A DNA stretch of 64,000 bases from Clostridium sp. 'White wine YQ' (GCF_028728205.1 NZ_JAQYUU010000005.1:283337-347336), one strand, 5' to 3'. Shown: positions 37,981 to 47,325, counted from the first letter of the stretch. Numbers and translations: made by a program. The notes: generated from the letters alone by a model not told the origin.

Positions 37981-40323
37981 TTAACTCCAGAAATCGTCCA
38001 TTTCTTTAATTATATCTTCCTTATCTCTGACTATTTTGAGGTCTCTCCAATTTTCTGGCATCAATCTTAAATACTTATTACTAATAAATCTATCATCTAT
38101 AAGTAATGTAGCTCCCTTATCCTCTTCCCTTCTAATCACTCTTCCTACTGCTTGCATAACTTTATTTATGCCTGGATAAGTATAAGCATAATCATATCCC
38201 TCTCCCTTTTCCTTAAAAAAGTCCTTTATTAAGTCTTGTTCAAAGGATATTTGAGGCAAACCCACCCCAACAATTATTGCTCCTATTAAAGAATCTCCTG
38301 TCAAGTCTATTCCCTCGGAGAATACTCCTCCCATTACACATAAGCCTAATTGACTTTTATCTTTTGGTTCTTTAAATTCTCCTAAGAATTCCTCTTTCTC
38401 TTCCTCACTCATATTCTCCTTCTGGATCATAAATATTATATCTTCATTTATAGATTCCAAAACTTCTTGAGCTTGCTTCATATATTTATATGATGGGAAA
38501 AAGCACATATAATTTCCTCTTTTAGCTTTTACGAATTCTACTATCATAGAAATTATCTTATTTATAGTTACTTCTCTATGCTTATATCTTGTGGATACTG
38601 GTGCAATTAGTGTCAAAAGATTTTTCTCTGGGAAAGGTGATGGAAGACTCATCTTATAACTTTCCTCACTTCCCCCTAACAATTCAATAAAATAATTTCC
38701 CGGGGAAAGTGTCGCAGAAAATACTATTTTGCTATTTGATCTATTCATTCCTTCTCTTAAATTCTTACTTGGATTTATACAAAACAACTTTAAAATCAGT
38801 TCTTCTCCATCTAACTTAACTATAGTTAAGTAATTTTCGTCATAAAACCCACTAATATTTATAAATGTATTTAATTGAAAATATAACTCTAATATCTGCT
38901 CATACTCTGGAAAATCCTTGTGAGTTACAAGAAATTCATCACATTCTTTTAAATATCCTCTTATATATTCGTAAAGTACTGTAGGCTCATCTACTATTGC
39001 TTCCCTTACCGCTTTATCCTGAGCATCTTTTTTTAATGATATTAAGTATGTATTTATCTTATTTAAATACTTAATTAACTTTTTTTCTCCTTTTAATATT
39101 TTTTTTGCGTTTAGTATAGCTCTCTTTTCCAATGTTGCAGAAAACATTTCCCTTCCTCTAGATACTAGATTATGAGCCTCATCTATTAAAAAGGTATATT
39201 TTTCTGAACTTTCATCAAAAAATCGTTTTAAATAAACTCTAGGATCAAATACGTAATTATAATCTCCAATAATAACATCACTCCAGTTAGATATTTCTAG
39301 TGAAAACTCAAATGGACATATTTCATATCTTTTACTATAGCCTTCAATCTTTTCTCTGGTAAATTCATCTTCATTATTTATAATATCAAAAAGTGCTTCA
39401 TTCACCTTATCATAATATCCTTTTGCATAAGGGCAATCTTCAGCATTACAACTAGAATCACTATTAAAGCATATTTTATCTTTTGCAGTTAAAGTTATAC
39501 TTTTTATTCTAACTTTCTTATCTCTAATTAATCTCAGTGATTCTTCTGCCACAGTTCTTGTTATAGTTTTTGCTGTTAAATAAAATATCCTGTCTGATAA
39601 TTCTTCTCCTAAGGATTTTATTGATGGAAATAATGTTGATATAGTCTTACCTATGCCTGTTGGCGCCTGTGCGAATAGCATTCCTTTTGATTTAATTGTG
39701 TTATATACTACTACTGCAAATTCTCTCTGTCCATTTCTATATTTTTCAAATGGAAATTCTAATAGCTTTATTGAAGTATTTCTTTCTTTTACCCAGTCTA
39801 AGGTAAAAAGAGCCCATTTTATATATTCATCTACTACAAAGTTAACGAATTCCTCTAATTCTTGTAATTCAAAAACTTTATTAAATTTTTTTGTTTCATT
39901 GCTATCTAGATGAATATATGTGAGCTGCAGCTCTATGGAGTCCTCATTATTTTCTATTAGATACATATATCCATAAAATTTCACTTGTGCCCAATGAAGC
40001 ATATTACTATCTTCTTCTATAAGTAATAGTTCTTTTGTTGTGCTTTTTATTTCCTCAATGATTATTCTGTCATCTATTTTTATAATGCCATCTGCTCTTC
40101 CTTCAACAGAAATTGACATACTCTCTCTTTCAAAAATATGCTTAAAATAAACTTCTTTTTTATATTCTTCATAAATCTTAGAATTTTCTTTTTGAAGATA
40201 TTGATGAGCCCTTGTTCCTTCTTGCGCTCTTTTATTACCCATATAACTACTATCAATACTTCCTCTTCTTAATATAAATTCTATTAAATTTCTAACAGAA
40301 ATTCTTATTCCTCCATTGTCCAT
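37981..40323 (-). CDS. DinG/XPD-like FeS helicase with N-terminal PD-(D/E)XK nuclease
   Basis: The 780-residue enzyme starts with a RecB/Cas4-like nuclease domain (GTRAHQYLQ, EGRADGIIKIDD, EEIKST). Superfamily 2 helicase motifs follow: Walker A APTGIGKT, DEAH box, and a late GVGLPQISF/VGRVIRREED motif. Between motifs I and II four cysteines (CFNSDSSCNAEDC and ICPFE) form the typical 4Fe-4S site of XPD/DinG helicases. It probably unwinds damaged or structured DNA 5'-3' and trims it. A GAGG site precedes the ATG. It is divergent from the VanX-like gene, with repeat copy D in the shared promoter region. Confidence 0.9.
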   Translation of the reverse strand: MDNGGIRISVRNLIEFILRRGSIDSSYMGNKRAQEGTRAHQYLQKENSKIYEEYKKEVYFKHIFERESMSISVEGRADGIIKIDDRIIIEEIKSTTKELLLIEEDSNMLHWAQVKFYGYMYLIENNEDSIELQLTYIHLDSNETKKFNKVFELQELEEFVNFVVDEYIKWALFTLDWVKERNTSIKLLEFPFEKYRNGQREFAVVVYNTIKSKGMLFAQAPTGIGKTISTLFPSIKSLGEELSDRIFYLTAKTITRTVAEESLRLIRDKKVRIKSITLTAKDKICFNSDSSCNAEDCPYAKGYYDKVNEALFDIINNEDEFTREKIEGYSKRYEICPFEFSLEISNWSDVIIGDYNYVFDPRVYLKRFFDESSEKYTFLIDEAHNLVSRGREMFSATLEKRAILNAKKILKGEKKLIKYLNKINTYLISLKKDAQDKAVREAIVDEPTVLYEYIRGYLKECDEFLVTHKDFPEYEQILELYFQLNTFINISGFYDENYLTIVKLDGEELILKLFCINPSKNLREGMNRSNSKIVFSATLSPGNYFIELLGGSEESYKMSLPSPFPEKNLLTLIAPVSTRYKHREVTINKIISMIVEFVKAKRGNYMCFFPSYKYMKQAQEVLESINEDIIFMIQKENMSEEEKEEFLGEFKEPKDKSQLGLCVMGGVFSEGIDLTGDSLIGAIIVGVGLPQISFEQDLIKDFFKEKGEGYDYAYTYPGINKVMQAVGRVIRREEDKGATLLIDDRFISNKYLRLMPENWRDLKIVRDKEDIIKEMDDFWS

Positions 40324-40371
40324 TTTGAACCTCTTTAAGCTTTCTAAAAATAATTTCTTATTTTAATATGT

Positions 40372-40404
40372 TATAGGTTTTTTATAGGAAACTTAAAAAC
40401 CTTT
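40372..40404. repeat. Dispersed repeat family 1, copy D (shortened)
   Basis: TATAGGTTTTTTATAGGAAA matches one arm of copy B exactly. The remainder runs into AACTTAAAAACCTT, so the middle and most of the other arm are missing. It lies between the divergent helicase and VanX-like genes. Confidence 0.7.
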
Positions 40405-40515
40405 ACTAAATATTAAAACTTAGTTATGTGAATTATATAGTATAATATTAACTAATTACTATTTTAACCGAAATAATAATTAGTAACTAGTATGTTTGTA
40501 GAAAGGAGTATTTAA

Positions 40516-41241
40516 GTGAAGAAAGAAAATTTATTGATTTTTATAATATCAGCATTAATATTTTCAGCAGGAATTGGAACTGGACTCGGCGCTGGTGCTT
40601 TTTTTTCACAGAGCAAAGGTACTCCAACCACTACATCTGTTATTAATCTAGCTGGTGAAAAGTACCTCATGTCAAAAGATACTACTTCTGACCAAAGTGG
40701 ATTAGTACCCGTACTAGATTATGATGAAAGTTTCATAATAGATTTAAGATATTCAACTACTAATAATTTTACTGGCAAAAAAGTATATCCTGTAGATACT
40801 TGCTTATTACAAAAAGGAACTTTAGATAAATTAATAAATGCAAATAATGAATTTAAGAAACTTGGTTATAAAATTAAAATTTGGGATGCCTATAGACCAG
40901 CTTCTGTACAGGTTAACCTGTGGAACTTAGTTAAAGATAGACGATTTATTGCTTCACCATATGTTAGTGGTTCAAGACATAATAGAGGTGCAGCTGTAGA
41001 CATCACGCTAGTAGATAGCACGGGTAAAGAACTTGAAATGCCTACTGGATTTGATGAATTTAATGCAAATGCCTACAGAACTAATACAAAGATCTCTGAT
41101 ACTGCGAAAAAAAATCTTGAACTACTCACCTCAGTAATGGAGAAGAATGGATTTGATACCATAGAAACTGAATGGTGGCATTATGATGATTCTGAAGCTG
41201 ATAATTATCCTATTTTAGACATACCATTAGAAGACTTTTAA
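40516..41241 (+). CDS. VanX-like D-alanyl-D-alanine dipeptidase (M15D)
   Basis: The 241-residue protein has an N-terminal hydrophobic segment (about 6-29) that may be a signal anchor, then the M15D catalytic domain. Zinc ligands appear in SGSRHNRGAAVDITLVD (His, Asp) and EWWHYDD (Glu base, His). WDAYRPASVQ is the conserved arginine motif. The start is GTG, 10 nt after AAAGGAG. Such enzymes cleave free D-Ala-D-Ala; without vanH/vanA neighbours this is probably wall turnover rather than vancomycin resistance. Confidence 0.88.
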   Translation: MKKENLLIFIISALIFSAGIGTGLGAGAFFSQSKGTPTTTSVINLAGEKYLMSKDTTSDQSGLVPVLDYDESFIIDLRYSTTNNFTGKKVYPVDTCLLQKGTLDKLINANNEFKKLGYKIKIWDAYRPASVQVNLWNLVKDRRFIASPYVSGSRHNRGAAVDITLVDSTGKELEMPTGFDEFNANAYRTNTKISDTAKKNLELLTSVMEKNGFDTIETEWWHYDDSEADNYPILDIPLEDF

Positions 41242-41263
41242 CTTCAAATATTCATACTTTTTG

Positions 41264-41299
41264 AAAAATAGTTCTAAATTTACTTAGAACTATTTTTTA
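41264..41299 (+). terminator. Terminator of the VanX-like gene
   Basis: AAAAATAGTTCTAA pairs with TTAGAACTATTTTT around a short loop and ends in six T. Confidence 0.88.
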
Positions 41300-41438
41300 T
41301 AAGTACATTTACCATTAATTATGTGAGTTATCCCATAAAATTCACATAGAATATCCATTGAATCACCATTTTATATTGTTATAATATAAATTATGAAATC
41401 CCAAATATGATAATATACCAGGAAGGATGTATTTAATA

Positions 41439-41798
41439 ATGGATAAACTTTTAAAGTTTTCAGTGGTTGGTGTACTTAACACCTTAATTACCTTTATTAT
41501 TTATAATTTATTAATATATATAAACGTTAATTATTTAATTGCTAATGCTATTGGTTATGTCGCAGGAACCATAAATGGCTTTATTTTAAGTAGTAACTTT
41601 GTATTTAAGAAAAAAGCATCAGTGGATACAGGTGTAAAATTTTTAATAACCAATGTTATATCATTTATAATTAACAGTTCAACTCTTTGGTTCTTTGTGC
41701 ACATACTTGGAGCTAATAAAACACTCTCCCAAATACCTGCTATTATTTTAGGATTTGCAGCCAATTTTATAATTAATAAGATATGGACATTTAAATAA
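41439..41798 (+). CDS. GtrA-like membrane protein
   Basis: The 119-residue protein has four hydrophobic helices and the GtrA family pattern LKFSVVGVLNTLITFIIY with a central GTINGFILSSNFVFKK and a final FIINKIWTF. GtrA-type proteins are thought to carry lipid-linked sugars across the membrane. The ATG at 41439 is preferred, since AGGAAGG abuts the ATG at 41427 with no spacer. No glycosyltransferase gene is adjacent. Confidence 0.85.
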   Translation: MDKLLKFSVVGVLNTLITFIIYNLLIYINVNYLIANAIGYVAGTINGFILSSNFVFKKKASVDTGVKFLITNVISFIINSSTLWFFVHILGANKTLSQIPAIILGFAANFIINKIWTFK

Positions 41799-41804
41799 TA
41801 AGCT

Positions 41805-41839
41805 AAACTCCGAAGCCTATTCATTGTACTTCGGAGTTT
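41805..41839. terminator. Bidirectional terminator between the GtrA-like gene and rpiA
   Basis: AAACTCCGAAG and CTTCGGAGTTT form an 11 bp stem with a 13 nt loop between convergent genes. Confidence 0.9.
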
Positions 41840-41842
41840 TTA

Positions 41843-42523
41843 CTATTCTATAACTTTTATTTCATTTTCAGATGCTACTATGACTTTTGTTACAACATTT
41901 ACAAATAGTGAAGTTTCTACAACTCCTCTTATATTCTTTAGGATTTTATCTAAGTTTTCAATGTTATTAACATTTTTAAAACTTACATCTAGTAAAAGGT
42001 TTCCGTTATCTGTTATTACAAAACCATCCTTTTCTTTTGAACTTCTAAGTTTAGGCTCTCCTCCTAATGCTTTTACCTCACGAATTACATAACTAAGGGC
42101 CTCTTCTATTATTTCTAAAACTACCGGTGCCTTAAAAGTAAGTGTCTTTGAAAATTTACTTTCATCAACTAAAAGAATATACTCTTTTGCCATGGTTCCT
42201 ATTAGCTTTTCTTTTGTATGAACTCCTCCTCCACTTTTAAGTGCATTTAATTTTGAATCTACCTCATCACATCCATCAAAGGCTACATCAATATTACTTA
42301 TGAGTGAAGTATCTATTACATTTAATCCTTTCTCATGACACATTAACTTAGTCGCGCGGGAGGGAGTCACTATCTTCACATTAAATCCATTCTTTGATTT
42401 CTCACTTAAATAATCTGCAAGATATGCTACACTTCCGCCAGCTCCTAATCCAACAACCATTCCATCATTTATATAGTCTAATGCCTTCTTAGCACTTTCT
42501 TTTTTTAATTCATTAGCATCCAT
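41843..42523 (-). CDS. rpiA: Ribose-5-phosphate isomerase A
   Basis: The 226-residue enzyme interconverts ribose-5-phosphate and ribulose-5-phosphate in the pentose phosphate pathway. Hallmarks are VVGLGAGGSVAYLADYL near the start, DVAFDGCDEVD with the catalytic Asp residues, and KSGGGVHTKEKL. The ATG at 42523 follows GGGGGT; a TTG four codons earlier is unlikely. It is the last gene of a deoR-oxidoreductase-rpiA operon, which suggests catabolism of a pentose or sugar acid. Many Firmicutes use RpiB instead, so this may be an inducible copy. Confidence 0.93.
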   Translation of the reverse strand: MDANELKKESAKKALDYINDGMVVGLGAGGSVAYLADYLSEKSKNGFNVKIVTPSRATKLMCHEKGLNVIDTSLISNIDVAFDGCDEVDSKLNALKSGGGVHTKEKLIGTMAKEYILLVDESKFSKTLTFKAPVVLEIIEEALSYVIREVKALGGEPKLRSSKEKDGFVITDNGNLLLDVSFKNVNNIENLDKILKNIRGVVETSLFVNVVTKVIVASENEIKVIE

Positions 42524-42539
42524 AAATACCCCCAAATAA

Positions 42540-43601
42540 TTAACTAAATTTTACCCATGCTTTTTTATTATTACTTTCTTCTGCTAGTTCTATTATTCTT
42601 ATAGTGTTTCTGGCCTCTTGTGGTTTTACGATTAACTCTTCTTCACCAATTATTGCTTTATATACATTTTCATATAATGCTCTATAGTCTCCATTTTCAC
42701 TTTCAACTTTTCCTCTAAAATTAAGTCCATTAAGCTCAGTATTTAGTGTGCCCCATAGTTCTTGTGATTCTTTTCCCCATTCTTCAGTATATTTAGGTAT
42801 TAAATCTTTTCTTAAATTTCCTTCTTGAACATCCATACCATACTTAACAAAACTTCCCTTATTCCCATATAAAACAAAATGTGGACTATCTTCTTTTACT
42901 AGCATTCCTGCCTTTAATGTAACCTTTAAATTAGGATACTTTAATATGACCTCAAAGTTATCTATTGTCTCTCCACCTTTTCTTTGTATGTTCAAATCTC
43001 CAAAAATTTCATCAGGAATCCCAAATAAGTCTTGAGCTTGGTCTATTAAGTGAGAGCCTAAATCATAAAGTATACCTGAACCAGGAGCATTTTGTTCTCT
43101 CCAAGCATTTTCCTTAAAAAAGTTTCTAAATCTATCATAATGAGCTTCATATTCTGCAAGTTCTCCTAGTAACCCACCATTAATTACTCTCTTTATAGTC
43201 TTAAAATCACTATCCCATCTTCTATTATGATGTACAGTTAAAAGCTTATTCTTTTCCTTTGCCAATTGAATTAGCTTATCCGCCTCTTCTGAAGTTACTG
43301 TAAATGGCTTCTCTACAAGTACATTTTTCCCCGCTACTAATGCTCTTTTTGCAAGTTCATAATGGGCTATATTAGGAGTTGCTACTATAACTAAATCTAT
43401 ATTCTTGTCATTATATATTTCATCGATATTAGTAGTAAATAGAACATCTTCAAATTTAGAATTTATTTTCCCCTTACTTTCCTCTCTTGAATCATAAATT
43501 TTATATAATTTTAATCCACTTACACTATAAACCATAGGTGCATGGAACACTTGTCCTGCAACCCCATATCCAATCAATCCTACATTCACTGTTTTATTCA
43601 T
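42540..43601 (-). CDS. Gfo/Idh/MocA family oxidoreductase
   Basis: The 353-residue NAD(P)-dependent enzyme has a Rossmann start (VGLIGYGVAGQVFHAPM), the EKPFTVTSEEADKL motif with the catalytic Lys, and YDLGSHLIDQAQDLFG with the active-site His. These enzymes oxidise or reduce sugars or inositols; the exact substrate is unknown. AAGGAGAGG precedes the ATG. It lies between deoR (21 nt) and rpiA, so it probably acts in the same sugar pathway. Confidence 0.9.
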   Translation of the reverse strand: MNKTVNVGLIGYGVAGQVFHAPMVYSVSGLKLYKIYDSREESKGKINSKFEDVLFTTNIDEIYNDKNIDLVIVATPNIAHYELAKRALVAGKNVLVEKPFTVTSEEADKLIQLAKEKNKLLTVHHNRRWDSDFKTIKRVINGGLLGELAEYEAHYDRFRNFFKENAWREQNAPGSGILYDLGSHLIDQAQDLFGIPDEIFGDLNIQRKGGETIDNFEVILKYPNLKVTLKAGMLVKEDSPHFVLYGNKGSFVKYGMDVQEGNLRKDLIPKYTEEWGKESQELWGTLNTELNGLNFRGKVESENGDYRALYENVYKAIIGEEELIVKPQEARNTIRIIELAEESNNKKAWVKFS

Positions 43602-43622
43602 ATTAATCCTCTCCTTTTCATA

Positions 43623-44366
43623 CTAGACTATGATAGTGTTAACATTATGTTTCTTTAAAATACTCAATTTTTCTTTTGTTATATCTTTATCTGAAATTAC
43701 CATATAAACATCATTAAGTTCTACAACTGGAGTAACTCCTATATTATCAAATTTTGAAGAATCTGCTAAAACAATAGTCTTTTCAGCTCTTTTACACATT
43801 TCCTTTCCAACTTCAGCTCTAAAGAAATCTCCACAGGTAAAACCTAATTTTTCAGAAAAACCATCCATTCCAATAAAAGCTTTATCAACTGCAATTTTAC
43901 TTAAACTTAAAGTGGTGAGTGGTCCAACCATTGCTTCTGAATCTTGTTGCAACTCTCCTCCTAATAATGTCACTTTAACTTGAAGCGTATCTTTAAGCAT
44001 GTAGGTAATATATAGAGAATTGGTTATTATATGAACCCCTGATTTTTTTGAAATTTCTTTTGCTAGAACCGTATTAGTAGAACCTGCTTCTAGTAATATA
44101 GTCTCACCTGGTAGGACTAACTTTGAAGCCTCTTCTGCTATTCTTTGCTTTTCATTTTGTCTAAATGATAATCTTTTTTCTATAGAACTTGAAGCCATTT
44201 GTACAGCACCACCATGAGTCCTTTTTAAAACACCCTCTTCTTCTAGTGCTGAAAGATCTTTTCTTATTGTAACCTCTGAGACGCCAAGAATATTTGATAA
44301 TTTCTTTACTGATACCTTGGGTTCTATTGAAATTATATTAAATATTTCATTTCTTCTTTCATTCAA
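43623..44366 (-). CDS. DeoR family sugar regulator
   Basis: The 247-residue repressor has an N-terminal helix-turn-helix (LSNILGVSEVTIRKDLSALE) followed by KRTHGGAVQ. The C-terminal sugar-phosphate isomerase-like sensor domain has IITNSLYI, DKAFIGMDGFS and ADSSKFD. The start is set at TTG 44366, because GGGGTGATG precedes it and the protein then begins LNERRNEIF, like other DeoR proteins. The upstream DNA carries two TTTCATTYGAAA palindromes. It heads the operon with the oxidoreductase and rpiA. Confidence 0.9.
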   Translation of the reverse strand: MNERRNEIFNIISIEPKVSVKKLSNILGVSEVTIRKDLSALEEEGVLKRTHGGAVQMASSSIEKRLSFRQNEKQRIAEEASKLVLPGETILLEAGSTNTVLAKEISKKSGVHIITNSLYITYMLKDTLQVKVTLLGGELQQDSEAMVGPLTTLSLSKIAVDKAFIGMDGFSEKLGFTCGDFFRAEVGKEMCKRAEKTIVLADSSKFDNIGVTPVVELNDVYMVISDKDITKEKLSILKKHNVNTIIV

Positions 44367-44416
44367 AATAACATCACCCCACTTAGTTGTATTTTTAATA
44401 TTATTATACATCCACT

Positions 44417-44449
44417 TTCATTTGAAATCAATATTGTTTCATTCGAAAC
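44417..44449. promoter_or_regulatory. Paired DeoR-type operators
   Basis: TTTCATTTGAAA (44417-44428) and TTTCATTCGAAA (44438-44449) are near-identical 12 bp palindromes with 21 bp between their starts, or two helical turns. They lie just upstream of deoR. This is the expected pattern for dimers of a DeoR repressor sitting side by side. Confidence 0.8.
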
Positions 44450-44468
44450 CTAGTAACAATAAAAAAAT

Positions 44469-44508
44469 CCCTGAGAAAATCCACCATATTAGGTGAATTT
44501 CCCAGGGG
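44469..44508 (-). terminator. Terminator of the PTS operon
   Basis: On the minus strand a 17 bp imperfect stem (outer CCCCTGGG with CTCAGGG, inner CACC with GGTG) is followed by seven T at 44461-44467. It isolates the PTS operon from deoR. Confidence 0.88.
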
Positions 44509-44532
44509 TTAATTTGACATACTTATTAACTT

Positions 44533-45363
44533 TTATAGACCTAAGATACCTAACCAATATCCAATGATACCTAAAGCGAATAATCCAAATATTAAAGTTA
44601 TTGGACTTACTTTCTTCCTTAATAATCTCATACAAAGGAAAGTTAATCCTAATGCTAATAATCCAGGTAATAATGAATCTAAAACACTTTGTATTGTTGT
44701 AGTTACTTCTTTACCTTGAGCATTAGTTACAGTTGAAAGTACAAACGGAACTTTTATTGATGTCCATCTAGCAACTAATGCACCCATGATAAACAATCCA
44801 AGGATTGAAGCTCCTTCAGTTAATTTTTGAAGCTTGTTACCAGCTAAATCCTTAACAATATTAGCTCCAACTTTATATCCATAGAATTGAGTAGTCCATC
44901 TGAATCCTAAACGAATTACATTCCATAATACGAAGAATAATATCGGTCCTAATACACTGCCACCAGTTGCTATAGATGCTCCTAATGCTGCAAGAACAGG
45001 TCTTAGTGTTCCCCAGAATATTGGGTCACCAACTCCAGCTAAAGGTCCCATTAAACCAACCTTAACTCCATTGATAGCTCCATTGTCTATGTCAGCTCCA
45101 TTAGCCCTTTGTTCTTCCATTGCACACGTAACTCCTAAGATAGGTGATGTTACATATGGATGAGTATTGAAGAATTCAAGATGTCTTTTTAAAGCCTCTA
45201 CTTGTTCTTCTTTAGTTGTATATAATTTCTTAAGCACTGGATTCATTTCATATGCGTATCCTATAGCTTGCATTCTCTCAAAGTTCCAAGAACCTTGATG
45301 GAAGTTTGAACGAATGAATACACTTACTAAGTCTTTTCTTGTTAATTTTTTTTGTTCACTCAT
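44533..45363 (-). CDS. PTS mannose/fructose/sorbose family component IID
   Basis: The 276-residue protein has the IID start LTRKDLVSVFIRSNFHQGSW and NFERMQAIGYAYEMNPVLKK. NGVKVGLMGPLAGVGDPIFW is the strongest family block. With IIC it forms the membrane channel. It is the last of four genes in the order IIA-IIB-IIC-IID, with an AGGGGAGG site. The exact hexose is not evident from sequence. Confidence 0.93.
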   Translation of the reverse strand: MSEQKKLTRKDLVSVFIRSNFHQGSWNFERMQAIGYAYEMNPVLKKLYTTKEEQVEALKRHLEFFNTHPYVTSPILGVTCAMEEQRANGADIDNGAINGVKVGLMGPLAGVGDPIFWGTLRPVLAALGASIATGGSVLGPILFFVLWNVIRLGFRWTTQFYGYKVGANIVKDLAGNKLQKLTEGASILGLFIMGALVARWTSIKVPFVLSTVTNAQGKEVTTTIQSVLDSLLPGLLALGLTFLCMRLLRKKVSPITLIFGLFALGIIGYWLGILGL

Positions 45364-45382
45364 TGCTATTTCCTCCCCTTTC

Positions 45383-46174
45383 CTAATCTAATACGTCATC
45401 ATCTAGATCATCAGATGCTGCGCCTGCTGAAGTTACTACACCATTATATTTTGGTGATAATTGTAGGTAAAGGATTGCTAATATAGTTCCTAATATACCT
45501 AAGGCAACTAGGTTGTAAGTTGAGAATGAAGCAACTACGAATCCTAAGAAGAACATAGGCATTAAGTGTTTTGCTCCCATCATGTTGATAACCATTGCGT
45601 ATCCAACTACAACTATGAATCCACCAGCAACCTGAAGTCCTTTTGTAACAACGTCTGGAATAGCATTTAACATATTGTTAACTTGATCTGTTCCTGCAAA
45701 CATTGCAACTATTAAAACTGGAATAGCTACACGAAGTGCTTGAATTACTAAACCACCTAAGTGACACATGTCTACACCTGTAAAGTTTGCTTGTTCAGCA
45801 TACCTATCTGCTCTATGTTGTAATCCAACAGATAATGTTCTTGCAAATATAGTTAAAACCTGCCCTGCTGCTGCTAGAGGGATTGCTATTGCTATTCCTT
45901 CTGCAACTGTTTGATGCGAAACGATTACTAAGATAGTTGAAATACAGCTAGCAATTGCTGCATCTGGTGCCATTGCTGCTCCTATATTCATCCATCCTAA
46001 AGCCATAAGTTCTAAAGTACCACCTAATATAATACCTGTTTTGATATCTCCTAAAATAAGTCCTATAATTGTACATGATATTAAAGGTCTGTGTGTTTGG
46101 AATTCATCTAGTACTGATCCAATACCAGAAATAGATGCCCAAATTACAACTAGTATAACTTGTAATGCGTTCAT
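45383..46174 (-). CDS. PTS mannose/fructose/sorbose family component IIC
   Basis: The 263-residue polytopic protein shows the IIC pattern FQTHRPLISCTIIGLILGDI, GGTLELMALGWMNIGAAMAP and YAMVINMMGAKHLMPMFFLG. It translocates sugar as IID's partner. The tail is acidic (DDLDDDVLD). It lies 28 nt after IIB and 19 nt before IID. Confidence 0.93.
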   Translation of the reverse strand: MNALQVILVVIWASISGIGSVLDEFQTHRPLISCTIIGLILGDIKTGIILGGTLELMALGWMNIGAAMAPDAAIASCISTILVIVSHQTVAEGIAIAIPLAAAGQVLTIFARTLSVGLQHRADRYAEQANFTGVDMCHLGGLVIQALRVAIPVLIVAMFAGTDQVNNMLNAIPDVVTKGLQVAGGFIVVVGYAMVINMMGAKHLMPMFFLGFVVASFSTYNLVALGILGTILAILYLQLSPKYNGVVTSAGAASDDLDDDVLD

Positions 46175-46202
46175 TGTTTATTCCTCCCTTTTAAAAAGAA
46201 TT

Positions 46203-46679
46203 TTATAATGGCAATTTATCTTTTAATAGAACCTTAGAGTCTGATGCAACAACTCTTATTTCTAATTCTATTCCTCTTTTGTTAAGTTCTTTGAATGCAT
46301 TTTCATCTTGTTCGTTTACAGAAATAGTTCCTGTAACTTGTCTTTTACCTTCTTTAAATGACATTCCACCGATGTTGACTGATTCAATCTTAACTCCACC
46401 CTCAACTAACCTTAAAACGTCTGTAGGGTTCGTAAATAATAGTAATGCTTTAAAATCATTCTTTGGATTGTTATATACTCTAATAGCTTTTTCGATACTT
46501 AGTACGTGTGCTTTTATTCCTGGAGGCGCAACTTGCACTAATAAAGTACTCCTTAACTCATCCTTTGCAACCTCATCACTTACTACTATTATTTTTTCAC
46601 AGTCAGAAACTTTTGACCAAACTGTAGCCACTTGACCGTGTATTAGTCTGTCATCAATTCTTGCTAATACAATTTTCAT
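46203..46679 (-). CDS. PTS mannose family component IIB
   Basis: The 158-residue cytoplasmic subunit has the active-site block LARIDDRLIHGQVATVW, with the phosphorylated histidine expected at His14. It receives phosphate from IIA and passes it to sugar. The start codon directly follows the IIA stop, so translation is coupled. Here IIA and IIB are separate proteins rather than a fused IIAB. Confidence 0.92.
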   Translation of the reverse strand: MKIVLARIDDRLIHGQVATVWSKVSDCEKIIVVSDEVAKDELRSTLLVQVAPPGIKAHVLSIEKAIRVYNNPKNDFKALLLFTNPTDVLRLVEGGVKIESVNIGGMSFKEGKRQVTGTISVNEQDENAFKELNKRGIELEIRVVASDSKVLLKDKLPL

Positions 46680-47117
46680 TTATAATACCTCCTCATCATC
46701 TAGGTCGTTATTTTTATTTATTGTAAGACCTTCCTTGAAAGCCTTAACAGCATCTTTACCTGCATTTTGTGCAGCTTTAACTACTTCTTCAAAATCAGAC
46801 ATCATTCTAGCTCCATATACTTCAAGTAGCATTGGTAGATTTACACCAGTAACTATATCCATCTTTTCATTCGATATAGCTAATGTACTTGCAGCATTAA
46901 ATGGACTTCCTCCAAATAAATCTACTAGGAATAAAACACCCTTATTTGTATCTAACTTTTCAATAGCTTCATTATATTTTCTTATTAAATCTTCAGTGCC
47001 TTCACCTGGTACGAAGGTTACATATTCTACATTTTCTTGCTTACCAAATATCATTTCTGAGGATTTCACAACCTCTTCAGAAAATTTACCATGTGTTGCA
47101 ACTATTACTGCTGTCAT
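46680..47117 (-). CDS. PTS mannose family component IIA
   Basis: The 145-residue subunit starts with VIVATHGKFSEEV, where His9 is the phospho-acceptor from HPr. The later block VLFLVDLFGGSPFNAA is typical of the EIIA-Man fold. It is the first gene of the operon, with an AAGGAGGAG site and a sigma-54-type promoter about 50 bp upstream. Confidence 0.92.
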   Translation of the reverse strand: MTAVIVATHGKFSEEVVKSSEMIFGKQENVEYVTFVPGEGTEDLIRKYNEAIEKLDTNKGVLFLVDLFGGSPFNAASTLAISNEKMDIVTGVNLPMLLEVYGARMMSDFEEVVKAAQNAGKDAVKAFKEGLTINKNNDLDDEEVL

Positions 47118-47168
47118 TTAAACTCCTCCTTTTATATTTCCGTTGTTTTTTATGACACTATATCTTAT

Positions 47169-47184
47169 GTCAAGTACCATGCCA
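47169..47184 (-). promoter_or_regulatory. Sigma-54-type (-24/-12) promoter of the PTS operon
   Basis: On the minus strand TGGCATGGTACTTGAC fits the -24/-12 pattern (TGGCAC-N5-TTGC) with correct spacing. The -12 element reads TTGA instead of TTGC. The lev and man PTS operons of Firmicutes are known to use this sigma factor with a LevR-type activator, which supports the call. Confidence 0.68.
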
Positions 47185-47234
47185 AAAAAAGTGTATAAAT
47201 GAATGTAAGCCACTTCATTGATATTTTTTTATTT

Positions 47235-47318
47235 TTTGATACTTTTATTAATTTTATTCTGCATTTTTGATACACTTTACTCATTGTTTTGATACAGTAT
47301 TAAACCTTTTTTTGATAC
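47235..47318. repeat. Four direct TTTGATAC repeats, probable activator binding sites
   Basis: TTTGATAC occurs at 47235, 47266, 47288 and 47311, all in the same direction, with steps of 31, 22 and 23 bp. They lie 51-134 bp upstream of the -24 element. This is where a sigma-54 enhancer-binding protein would sit. A fifth, inverted copy (GTATCAAA) is at 47669. Confidence 0.65.
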
Positions 47319-47325
47319 TTTTGGG

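Noticed and set aside
40516..41241. Vancomycin resistance locus
   Set aside because: Only a VanX-like dipeptidase is present; no vanH, vanA ligase, vanS or vanR lies next to it.
47235..47318. CRISPR array
   Set aside because: The 8 bp units are too short and the gaps too small; they look like regulator sites.
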